20,946 nt of DNA from a virus. The DNA lies in the IMG/VR virus record IMGVR_UViG_3300030090_000219, positions 1 through 20,946 of that record. One strand, given 5' to 3'. Of this stretch, positions 1-7,064 are shown in pieces. The number at the start of each line of letters is the position of its first letter. Within the stretch, counting starts at the first letter, position 1. A model generated the notes under the pieces. That model was not told the origin of the DNA and ran no database searches. It saw only the letters and a program-made list of their open reading frames with translations. Both the position numbers and the translations under genes were made by a program.

Positions 1-1350
1 ACCAGCACTAGAGATGAGGTTAGTGACTGTAACTTTCTTTAGCGCACTAGCATCTGCATCGTGCAGAAGAAGGGTGTCGTTAGTAATGTTGACATCGCCA
101 GAGGAGATTGCAGTCTGACCGCTGACGACATTTTCATTTACCATTGCAGTCTCAACAGCGTTATTAGCAATGGTTACAGCACCCGTAGAGGCGAGTGTAA
201 TGTCACCAGAGATAGCTTTGTTGTCAAAACTGTTAGAGCCGTCGTGAATAAGAATGTGACCTGAAGCGGCACTTGTAATGTCAGTATCACTAAGTTCAGC
301 TAGAGTGTCAAAACTTGCTACTTGACTGTTAACATACGCTTTAATAGACTGTTGAGTTGCAAGATGATTTGCACTGTCAGAAGACATATCGTCTTCATCT
401 TTAATGGACGTTCCACTTATTGTACCGTTTAGCACAGCATTTGTCAAGGTTTTATTTGTAAGTGTGTCCGTTGTAGCTTTACCTACCAGAGTATCTGTAG
501 CTGCTGGAAGCGTGACAGTAACGTCTGCAGTGGAAGCTGGACCAATAAGGGTAACGGCGTTAGTGCCGTTGTCTGTGTCTTCTTTAAACAGAATAGAACC
601 GGCAGACGAAGAAGAGCCTGTCAGTGTGGGTGCAGTGAGGGATTTATTGGTTAGTGTCTGTGTGCCTGTCAGCGTGGCTACAGTGCTATCAATAGCAACA
701 GTAAGAGTGTTACCAGAGCCACTTGTATCAATACCTGTGCCACCAGCAATGTCCAGAGTCTCACTATCAAGGTCGATAGATAATGCTCCACCGGAGTCGC
801 CTTGGAAGTCAAGGTCTTGTGCTGTGACTTGTGCGTCTATATATGTCTTAATGGCTTTTGCTGATGCTAGTGTATCATCTGAGCCAGACACAGAACTGAT
901 ATCGGTGTCAATAGATGTGATGGCTGTACCAGAAGTAATTGTCAGGCTGTCAATAGTAGCGGCATCTGCATCAATCGTATCAATATTTGCAGTGCCGTCA
1001 AGATGCAGGTCTTTAAACTGTTTGCTGCTTGAACCAAGGTCGATGTCATTGTTAGTCGTAGGCTCAATGATGCCATCCTTAACAACAAACTGTTCTACAG
1101 ACGAACTAGATACGTCAACCGAAAACTCAATCTGATTGTTAGGATTATCAATAACAACCTTGTTAAGTGGTGTAGTCTCGCCGGGGTCTCCAATTAATCC
1201 AATGACCGGACCTTCAGCAGCCGTGCCATCGTGTTTGTGACCCGTTGTATTTACAAATGCAGCTAGTACCTGATTAAATTCATCGTTACTGTGGGCAGCG
1301 GTAATAACGTCGCCGTCAGTATACGAAGATTGCCTAGTATATCCTGCCAT
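1..1350 (-). CDS. Tail fibre / receptor-binding-type repeat protein, partial (C-terminus outside window)
   Basis: An open frame of 450 codons runs leftward from the ATG at 1350 to the window edge without a stop, so the C-terminus is missing. The protein is rich in Ser, Thr, Asp, Ala and Gly, almost free of Cys and Trp, and carries repeated short units such as TLTNKSLTAPTLTG followed by TLTNKTLTNAVLNG, and ATQQSIKAYVNSQ resembling an earlier ASAKAIKTYIDAQ. Such Leu-Thr-Asn-Lys and beta-rich repeats are typical of trimeric fibres or tail appendages of marine phages. The start codon overlaps the stop of the upstream tail gene by one base (TAATG), with AGAAGG just upstream as ribosome binding site. 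Tail-fibre role is inferred from composition, repeats and position at the end of the structural operon; the receptor-binding tip would lie outside the window. Confidence 0.8.
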   Translation of the reverse strand, partial: MAGYTRQSSYTDGDVITAAHSNDEFNQVLAAFVNTTGHKHDGTAAEGPVIGLIGDPGETTPLNKVVIDNPNNQIEFSVDVSSSSVEQFVVKDGIIEPTTNNDIDLGSSSKQFKDLHLDGTANIDTIDADAATIDSLTITSGTAITSIDTDISSVSGSDDTLASAKAIKTYIDAQVTAQDLDFQGDSGGALSIDLDSETLDIAGGTGIDTSGSGNTLTVAIDSTVATLTGTQTLTNKSLTAPTLTGSSSSAGSILFKEDTDNGTNAVTLIGPASTADVTVTLPAATDTLVGKATTDTLTNKTLTNAVLNGTISGTSIKDEDDMSSDSANHLATQQSIKAYVNSQVASFDTLAELSDTDITSAASGHILIHDGSNSFDNKAISGDITLASTGAVTIANNAVETAMVNENVVSGQTAISSGDVNITNDTLLLHDADASALKKVTVTNLISSAG

Positions 1351-2855
1351 TACCTTCTTGCTCCTGCGTCAAATTCTAACTGAAAACCTTTTAGTGAGTA
1401 TGGGGCAGATGTGCCTCTGTCGTTTACTCGTAGTGCCACCGCAAAACCTGAACCCTCTACAGGCTGTCTTACCAATGGGTTTGTCTGACCACCATACGTT
1501 GAGGTGTTATATATAGCTGAACCATACACCGCAACAACGGTTGATGTATCAAACGGGTATGCTGCTGGTCTTGCAACGTCCGGTGCCTCGTAGTCATACC
1601 GGAGAAACAAGTCTGCGTTCACTGCAGCTTCAGGTGCGTAGTTAATAATCACACGCTGAAAGTTTTTTCGTATACCGGCATCACCCATAGTTAGGTCAGG
1701 TGAACGATACTTGCCAACTATTTGGTTGCCGTCAAAGTCGTTGCCCTGCTCTTGCCTGTACACGTATCCGTCAAAGTCACCGTGTAGGATAAAGCTAGTG
1801 CCAGCTACAACCGTTGAGTCTGTTGCACTTGCTCTGATGCCAAGTGTGTCGCCAAACTCGTAGCCTTCTCCACGACGCACACAAATGATACCTTCTGTTG
1901 ATGCTCGTGCCGTGGCAGCATTACTAAAGAAAATACGATACTGCGTCTTGTCTGGTATAACTAGACTTGTAAATTCATCTACATCCGTAAGTTCTTGGAA
2001 CCGTTTCTGTACAGGACGACTAATCGTGCCAAGTTCAACGTCACCAATTCTTTCAGTACCAGCCACTGTACGAAGACCGTCAGGCCCAAGAAATACAATG
2101 TCACCTGCAAATTCTTGGATGGTAAATCCGTTAAGGCACCCAATCTCTCGTGTTACTGGCTGTACAGCAAAGTCAGAAAGTGTACTACCCGTTAGTTTAA
2201 AGATACGTTCTTCACAAAAGATAAACAGTGCATCACGAAACGGAAACAGTCCAGTAATATTGCTGTCTACTTTAATTGTACCTGCGCCGTTACTGGTTTG
2301 GAAATCGTTGTCAGTAAATGGTGCAGTAAACGTAAGCTGCTGTGGTGTGCTGGACATGCCAGCAAAAAACAGGTGGTCTTTAAATCCTGTTACAAACTTT
2401 GGATTAGCTGGTGCGCCAGATGCATTGATGTCTGTAAGGGTTGTGCCGTCATACTTAGTAGCGTGGTTAGCACCGTCTGCCCATATGATAAAATCTGTTC
2501 CTGCGAGATTGTACCTAAAGAATGTATAGCGTCCAGCACTTGTCCTACCTGTATCTATCTCTGACCATGAGCCTGTTGTACCAGCCTCGTATATCTTTGT
2601 TCCACGTGCCGCAATAACCTTTGAGTTAAAGTGTGCCACCATAAGCACAGGCTCTGTAGATGCGGCTGTCTGCGGAACAATATTACTATTCCACTTAGCG
2701 TATCCTGAAATGCGTCTGTAGCCACCACTAATGTCTGGCTCAAAGTTTTGCAGTTCAAGTGCCATCCCCGGTTGCATGGCAAACGTAGACTGGTCGAGGA
2801 CTAGGCCACCCTGACAAGCAAACACAAAAGGGCTAAGTTGTGCTTCATCAGCCAT
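1350..2855 (-). CDS. Tail protein (tail hub/nozzle-like), 501 aa
   Basis: A 501-residue protein with ATG at 2855 and a clear AGGAGC ribosome binding site 9 nt upstream. It opens with MADEAQLSPFVFACQGGLVLDQ and is predominantly beta-type sequence without signal peptide or membrane segments. Segments such as QPGMALELQNFEPDISGG, describing residues about 27-44, are of the kind seen in uncultured marine podovirus tail proteins. It lies 3 nt downstream of the tail adaptor gene and touches the fibre gene, the place where T7-like phages encode tail tubular protein B. I infer a role as the nozzle or hub of a short tail. No catalytic motif is visible. Alternative: a baseplate-like protein of a long-tailed phage, less likely because no tape-measure gene is present. 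Confidence 0.75.
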   Translation of the reverse strand: MADEAQLSPFVFACQGGLVLDQSTFAMQPGMALELQNFEPDISGGYRRISGYAKWNSNIVPQTAASTEPVLMVAHFNSKVIAARGTKIYEAGTTGSWSEIDTGRTSAGRYTFFRYNLAGTDFIIWADGANHATKYDGTTLTDINASGAPANPKFVTGFKDHLFFAGMSSTPQQLTFTAPFTDNDFQTSNGAGTIKVDSNITGLFPFRDALFIFCEERIFKLTGSTLSDFAVQPVTREIGCLNGFTIQEFAGDIVFLGPDGLRTVAGTERIGDVELGTISRPVQKRFQELTDVDEFTSLVIPDKTQYRIFFSNAATARASTEGIICVRRGEGYEFGDTLGIRASATDSTVVAGTSFILHGDFDGYVYRQEQGNDFDGNQIVGKYRSPDLTMGDAGIRKNFQRVIINYAPEAAVNADLFLRYDYEAPDVARPAAYPFDTSTVVAVYGSAIYNTSTYGGQTNPLVRQPVEGSGFAVALRVNDRGTSAPYSLKGFQLEFDAGARR

Positions 2856-2858
2856 GTG

Positions 2859-3584
2859 TTATGCTCCTGATGGGAAAATGGATACGCCGTACCTTTGTGA
2901 GTGCGGAAGATATGTTGACCGCACATAACTAAAATCTCTGTTAATAAACAGACTTTGCATATGCTTGATGCCTTCTTCAAATCGGGCAAAGTTAATGCCA
3001 TATTGCTGTGCCTCGCCCCGATACTGATAGCCATAAGCTGTTGCACCATCTACAATAACCTGACGAAACTGTTCAGGAATTGTTGGGGCATCCGTAGCGG
3101 CAGACAAAGCAGTCGGCTTTATATATGCGTCGTACTTTAATTCATATGCTTTGTCGGGGTACGGAAACAGTCCGTAGTTATTATCCGGTGTTCTGAATAT
3201 GTAGATAGGAACACCTCCCACATCAGAGGTAGTCTCTTGGTCGATGTACTTATCTACGTATTCTTTATATTCCATGACACGTAGGCTTACACCTGCAGTG
3301 CCAAGAGTATCATTTTTACTTATGCGGAATGTTTCATAGTCCACATTATATACTGTAGCACCTAGTGAATAACGTGTGGTGCCAGCTACAAGAGTTTCGG
3401 TTTGCAATGCGTGGCTAAAGGACCACCCAAACTCTCGTTGAAAAATGTAGTTAATAGCGTCGTTCACAGCATTTTTACACTGCGTCTGAAATCCACGAGA
3501 TGTCGTAAAGTTAGAACTCGTTAATGCAACTTCATTGAAACGGGCCAATACTTCATTCGTGATGTCAAGGTAAGTGTACGCCAT
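2859..3584 (-). CDS. Tail adaptor / tail tubular protein A-like, 241 aa
   Basis: The 241-residue product begins MAYTYLDITNEVLARFNE, a start typical of phage head-to-tail adaptor proteins of the T7 gp11 / tail tubular A kind: an N-terminal helix, a stretch about residues 30-60 with CKNAVNDAINYIFQREFGW, and a C-terminal segment PEQFRQVIVDGATAYGY near residues 170-187. Such proteins form the ring between portal and tail nozzle. AAGGA lies 6 nt before the ATG. The gene sits between the putative decoration gene and the 501-residue tail protein, as expected for an adaptor. Assignment is from sequence pattern and order; no enzyme function is expected. Confidence 0.72.
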   Translation of the reverse strand: MAYTYLDITNEVLARFNEVALTSSNFTTSRGFQTQCKNAVNDAINYIFQREFGWSFSHALQTETLVAGTTRYSLGATVYNVDYETFRISKNDTLGTAGVSLRVMEYKEYVDKYIDQETTSDVGGVPIYIFRTPDNNYGLFPYPDKAYELKYDAYIKPTALSAATDAPTIPEQFRQVIVDGATAYGYQYRGEAQQYGINFARFEEGIKHMQSLFINRDFSYVRSTYLPHSQRYGVSIFPSGA

Positions 3585-3604
3585 CTGAAATCCTTAAAGA
3601 GTTA

Positions 3605-3628
3605 GGAGGGCGACTTCTGCCGCCCCCC
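3605..3628 (-). terminator. GC-rich hairpin between decoration and tail adaptor genes (possible attenuating terminator)
   Basis: GGAGGGCG (3605-3612) and CGCCCCCC (3621-3628) form an 8-bp stem with one G-U type pair and an 8-nt loop. It fills most of the 51-nt gap after the decoration gene stop. In the leftward transcript the hairpin is followed only by a weak tract (TAACTCTTT), so it may be a partial terminator or an RNA stability element that keeps capsid and decoration expression above tail expression. Confidence 0.5.
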
Positions 3629-3635
3629 ATATTAT

Positions 3636-4130
3636 TTAGGCAAGAGTGTCACGGTCTACTTCATTAGCAGTCATGTCACCCGTGTCATCCACGTTCATGC
3701 AGACGGCAAACATGCGGATTACGCCGCCTGTTGTCGTACCTGTCATGGCTTGGATTTCAATGTCGATGGTGTCAGAGGTGCCGCCGATAAGAACAGGAGT
3801 TTGACCTGCCTTAAATGCGTAGTCACCTACTGATGCTCCGTCAAAGTCGAAGCCATCAACAAAGTTGTCCAAGTCACCACCAGTGATACCAAAGTCAAAG
3901 TCGGTGTCGGTTGAAGTACCCGTGTGTGCGGATGTTACTTCAAAGCCAGCAGCGAGAATGAGGGTATTCGCTGGGACAGTCAGGCCCGGAATTACATCGT
4001 TAGCAGCGAGGGCTGTACCCTTATCGCTTGCTGCAGTTGCAAAGTTCAGGTCTGCCTGAATCATGTATGGTTGACGCCCACGTGCGCCAACACCCCGTGC
4101 TACAGAGGTAGTATTATCACCAAGAGCCAT
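3636..4130 (-). CDS. Putative capsid decoration / head structural protein, 164 aa
   Basis: A 164-residue, acidic, Gly/Ala/Thr/Asp-rich protein starting MALGDNTTSVARGVGARG, with SD-like AAGGGGGA about 9 nt upstream of the ATG. It has no Trp and one Cys, no membrane segment, and reads as a beta-rich structural protein (repeated short Thr/Gly/Asp turns, for example FDFGITGGDLDNFVDGFDF). It lies 14 nt downstream of the major capsid gene and ahead of a hairpin, so it should be made at levels comparable to capsid. In marine phages such proteins after the capsid gene are often decoration or head-fibre proteins. That role is inferred from position and composition only. Confidence 0.6.
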   Translation of the reverse strand: MALGDNTTSVARGVGARGRQPYMIQADLNFATAASDKGTALAANDVIPGLTVPANTLILAAGFEVTSAHTGTSTDTDFDFGITGGDLDNFVDGFDFDGASVGDYAFKAGQTPVLIGGTSDTIDIEIQAMTGTTTGGVIRMFAVCMNVDDTGDMTANEVDRDTLA

Positions 4131-4144
4131 AATTCAATCCCCCT

Positions 4145-5242
4145 TTAAGCCAAGCAGTATGCCGCAGTAGCGATTGCTTCAGGACGAAGAATCTTGCGAC
4201 CATACAGGTGCATACCACGGACAATATCAGCGAAGCTGTCCGGGTCACGGTAGGTTTCAGTCTTGTTAATCTGCTCTGCAGTTGCAACAGCAGAAGAATG
4301 ACCAGCCACGATGATACCCATGTTTGACGAGTTAACACCGCCGGTAGTTGCAGGGCCAGTACCCAGCGACGGCAGGTTGTTAGACGAGTAAACTTGGAAA
4401 CCGTGGAGGTTATTAATTACAAGACCATTCTGGAGTCCAGAACCACCAAAGTCAGCGTTCAGAAGACGTGAGTCCTCATCCTTCAGAACTTCAATGAAAA
4501 CCGGGTCAAGAACGAGCCAGCGTCCTTGGGTATCAACATTCTGTTGGTCCATTAGACGTGACATACGTGCAATGATTTGCAGCGGGAATGCATTACCAGC
4601 AGTGCTGGACTTAGCAGCCGTTGCGCCACCTGCACGTGGCTCTACACCAATACAGCTATTAGCGGCACCGGCAGTGCCAGAAGTATTGGTGAAGTCAGAT
4701 GCGTCCAGTGACATGGAAGCCAGCAGTTCAGCACCTACAAGGTTGGCACCATCTGAAGCAGAGGTTACAGCCTTGCCACCGTTAACGGTTGTGTTAACAG
4801 TGTCAGCAGCACCGTGGATGGATGACTGCTTGAAGCCGGACAGATAGCCAAGAACGTCTTGGTCAAACTGGTCGGCGAGACGGTAAGCGGCACGGTCAGA
4901 GGCAAGGCTCTGGAAGTTTACGTGGCTGTGCGCCTCTTCAATGTCATCAACCTTAAACGCAAAGTAATTAGCTTTGTCGATGGTCAGGTTGAAGTCTTCG
5001 TCGTCAAGGTCTTGCGGCGTGATAGTCGTACCACGTGCATATTCCTTAACCGTGATTTCGGGTTCCTTGATAATCTTAACGGAGTCACCCATTTGTGCAA
5101 TTTCACCAAAGTAGTCATTATTGGTGATTGCCTCAACAATAGATGCCTTGCGGAAAGCAAGTTGCACCTGTTTGCTGTAAATGACGGGCGAAAAATTACC
5201 GTTAGGAAGATTACCATACCCGGCTGCGGTTGAAAAAGCCAT
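4145..5242 (-). CDS. Major capsid protein, 365 aa
   Basis: The 365-residue product opens MAFSTAAGYGNLPNGNFSP and continues with FRKASIVEAITNNDYFGEI, SVKIIKEPEITVKEYARG and a DLDDEDFNLTIDKANYFAF segment (about residues 79-97). These match the layout of HK97-fold coat proteins of uncultured marine podoviruses: an N-terminal arm, an acidic loop and a helix with many Ala/Asp (DRAAYRLADQFDQDVLGYL). No obvious protease signal is visible. ATG at 5242 has AGGAGA 8 nt upstream. It follows the scaffold gene, with one oxygenase gene between, and is preceded by its own promoter and a long structured leader, as expected for the most abundant virion protein. Confidence 0.88.
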   Translation of the reverse strand: MAFSTAAGYGNLPNGNFSPVIYSKQVQLAFRKASIVEAITNNDYFGEIAQMGDSVKIIKEPEITVKEYARGTTITPQDLDDEDFNLTIDKANYFAFKVDDIEEAHSHVNFQSLASDRAAYRLADQFDQDVLGYLSGFKQSSIHGAADTVNTTVNGGKAVTSASDGANLVGAELLASMSLDASDFTNTSGTAGAANSCIGVEPRAGGATAAKSSTAGNAFPLQIIARMSRLMDQQNVDTQGRWLVLDPVFIEVLKDEDSRLLNADFGGSGLQNGLVINNLHGFQVYSSNNLPSLGTGPATTGGVNSSNMGIIVAGHSSAVATAEQINKTETYRDPDSFADIVRGMHLYGRKILRPEAIATAAYCLA

Positions 5243-5399
5243 GATGTTATCTCCTATTTAGGCATTTTAACAGATGCAAACTTACCAGACTAATCAGAGG
5301 CTGATTCACAATGGGTGCGTATTCTATTCAGTTGGCCGACCGAATATTCAACGGGCCATGCTCGTCAGGTAATCCGTAAGACTGTATTGTTTGCAGATT

Positions 5400-5430
5400 G
5401 GTGTAAGCGGGTAGCGAACCTACTTACACC
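5400..5430 (-). other. 5'-end hairpin in capsid mRNA leader
   Basis: GGTGTAAG (5400-5407) and CTTACACC (5423-5430) are perfect 8-bp inverted arms; inside them GGT and ACC can pair further. In the leftward transcript from the promoter at 5444-5471 the predicted start is near 5437, so this hairpin would begin about 7 nt from the RNA 5' end. It lacks a U-tract, so a terminator is unlikely. A 5' stem-loop near the RNA end is a known way to lengthen mRNA life (as in ompA); that role here is inferred. Confidence 0.6.
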
Positions 5431-5443
5431 TTTGATGACTATA

Positions 5444-5471
5444 GTTATACGAAAAAATAACTATTTGTCAA
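5444..5471 (-). promoter_or_regulatory. Sigma70-type promoter for the capsid gene
   Basis: On the minus strand TTGACA (5466-5471) is followed after 16 bp by TATAAC (5444-5449). The -35 box matches consensus 6/6 and the -10 box 5/6. The -35 box overlaps the last codons and stop of the oxygenase gene and the promoter points at the capsid gene 202 nt away. The same TATAAC, in the context GTATAACTnTA, recurs in the promoter at 18989-19018. Confidence 0.7.
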
Positions 5472-6129
5472 CACTTTTTTCTTTCGGCACTTCAAGAAAG
5501 TTCATGTTCATGCTGAAAGACCTACGTTCTCCCTTCGTATAGAATGGATACACGCAGTGAAACAGTTGAGAAGGAAAGACATAAAAGTCTCCAACCTGTG
5601 GTTTTACAACAAAGTTTGTGCAGGTGTAGCCTGAAGCTGTACCACTAGCAAACTGAATATGACCATTAGCAGGATGGTGGTCTTCGTAGTCTTCTTCCCA
5701 TTCCTCTTCAATACCTTCCGGTAGTTTTAAGTAACCTACACACGATAGGCGAGAGCCGGTGTGTATATGAAGAGGATTGTATTCGTTTTCAAACTGGCGT
5801 ACAAACCAGCCTGAAACAATTTGTAGTCCGTAGTTATAGTTGTCAATATCAAGCGACTTTGCACCAAAAGAGTTTCGCAATTCAGTGTACGCTTGATACT
5901 GTCCAACAAACTGCCCTAAACCTTCTTGGGCAATCTTTACTATTTCTTCGTCAAACGCCAACTCTTCAGATACTTTGCCGACAAGGTTATCGGAGTAGTC
6001 TTGAAGTTTGTCAGACATCTTACTGTTTAGTTTGTCCACAAGTTCCTCTGGCATACGGTAGTATCCCATCGTTGGACCAAATGGAGCAAACAATTCCATG
6101 TCTTTTTGGGGCTTGAATATTATACTCAT
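5461..6129 (-). CDS. 2-oxoglutarate/Fe(II)-dependent oxygenase-like protein, 222 aa
   Basis: The 222-residue product carries the pattern of the double-stranded beta-helix 2OG-Fe(II) oxygenases often encoded by marine phages: NPLHIHTGSRLSCVGYLKLP (about residues 118-137) with the metal-binding His pair H121 and H123, later VGDFYVFPSQLFHCVYPF with the distal His at 191, and ERRSFSMNMNF with Arg 202/203 to bind the 2-oxoglutarate carboxylate. The family hydroxylates protein or small-molecule substrates using O2 and 2-oxoglutarate. The ATG overlaps the scaffold stop (ATGA), so it is translationally coupled. Its place between scaffold and capsid genes suggests action on a virion or assembly protein, or simply co-expression; the substrate is unknown. 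The HxH variant instead of HxD is as seen here, and catalytic activity is not proven. Confidence 0.8.
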   Translation of the reverse strand: MSIIFKPQKDMELFAPFGPTMGYYRMPEELVDKLNSKMSDKLQDYSDNLVGKVSEELAFDEEIVKIAQEGLGQFVGQYQAYTELRNSFGAKSLDIDNYNYGLQIVSGWFVRQFENEYNPLHIHTGSRLSCVGYLKLPEGIEEEWEEDYEDHHPANGHIQFASGTASGYTCTNFVVKPQVGDFYVFPSQLFHCVYPFYTKGERRSFSMNMNFLEVPKEKSVDK

Positions 6130-6980
6130 CGCGCTGACCCCGAAACGTCGTAGACAAATTTGCCACTACGGATAGCTTCCATAATTTCGTCTGACCGCTT
6201 TTCGTATTCTTGCGGTGACATCTTCTGAACTTCAGACTCTTTTATATAAGAAGATGCGTCACTCTCTTGCGGCTTGCTTCTAGTATTCTTTGGTGTGACA
6301 GCTTCTGCTGCGTTACCTTTTGACTTTTTCTTAGTCGTGAGGTTCTTGTCTGATTTGTACAAGTCAATAGCACGGGCAGCAGAACGAGCGTCATCATCGT
6401 TCTCATAGAGTGCTTCCTGTACCCACTTAGGCTGTTCGTCAGCCCACTCGTGAAAGTCATCGCTATCCCTAATCTCATCAAAGTCAGGATGCAGTCGCAT
6501 TAGTTCTGCTTCTGCTTTTTCTCGCTGGGCATTGACCTGCATTTCATCCACTGCCTTAAAGCGGTCTTCTAGTGTTTTAGTTTGTTCCTGTGCTTTCTTG
6601 GCAGCAATAGTTTCAATGATAGCGGCAACATCAGGGTAATCCCTTGCCCAAGCCTCAAGGTCTTCGTCAGACTTTGGCAACTTCATTTCCTTACGAGTTG
6701 CAGAGTCTAGTTGACCTTTTAATTCTTCAAGCTGTTTTTGAAACTCTTTTTCTTTTTCTTGCATATGCCGACGTAAGTCACCATATCGTTTCTTAAATGT
6801 CTTTTCTTCTGACGAAGCAGGTTCTTCTTCCGGCTGTTCTACTTCGCCTTTTTGCTCTTTCATAAGCTGTTCTAGTTCTTCTTCTTCTTTCTTGCGTTTT
6901 TCTTCGTTGCTGTATTTTCTTTGTGCAAAAGCAACTTTTGTTTCCGGCTGCATTTCTTCAGCCATGATTGTGTCGTTCAT
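6126..6980 (-). CDS. Capsid assembly scaffolding protein, 284 aa
   Basis: A 284-residue, highly charged protein dominated by Glu, Lys, Gln and Asp, without Cys. Residues about 20-95 (KYSNEEKRKKEEEELEQL onward to KEFQKQLEELKGQL) and 130-170 should form long helices or coiled coils. The C-terminal third is basic (TTKKKSKGN) and ends with a helix, SPQEYEKRSDEIMEAIRSG, as in scaffolds that bind capsid subunits through a C-terminal helix. AGGAGA lies 6 nt before the ATG at 6980, supporting that start over an internal Met at codon 6. It lies after the portal block and before the capsid gene, the classic scaffold location. No protease motif is visible. Confidence 0.82.
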   Translation of the reverse strand: MNDTIMAEEMQPETKVAFAQRKYSNEEKRKKEEEELEQLMKEQKGEVEQPEEEPASSEEKTFKKRYGDLRRHMQEKEKEFQKQLEELKGQLDSATRKEMKLPKSDEDLEAWARDYPDVAAIIETIAAKKAQEQTKTLEDRFKAVDEMQVNAQREKAEAELMRLHPDFDEIRDSDDFHEWADEQPKWVQEALYENDDDARSAARAIDLYKSDKNLTTKKKSKGNAAEAVTPKNTRSKPQESDASSYIKESEVQKMSPQEYEKRSDEIMEAIRSGKFVYDVSGSAR

Positions 6981-7037
6981 AGGTTTCTCCTATCTGGGGC
7001 CATCGTAGCCATGCAGGGGGATGGGTAGGCCAGTCAT

Positions 7038-7064
7038 GCAGACTATTTTTATTGGCTAGTCTGC
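7038..7064 (-). repeat. Perfect inverted repeat overlapping the stop of the 834-aa gene
   Basis: GCAGACTA (7038-7045) and TAGTCTGC (7057-7064) are perfect 8-bp arms around an 11-nt loop. On the transcribed strand the TAG stop codon of the 834-residue gene lies inside the first arm. No U-tract follows leftward, so this is a weak candidate for a terminator, processing or stability site before the scaffold gene, which starts 58 nt further on. Confidence 0.45.

Noticed and set aside
404-1135. Long open frame of 243 codons on the plus strand
   Set aside because: It is antisense to the fibre gene, rich in Val/Ser from the complementary repeat codons, and has no ribosome binding site or recognisable domain.
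1885-2529. Plus-strand open frame of 214 codons
   Set aside because: Antisense to the well-supported tail protein; composition and lack of SD mark it as a shadow.
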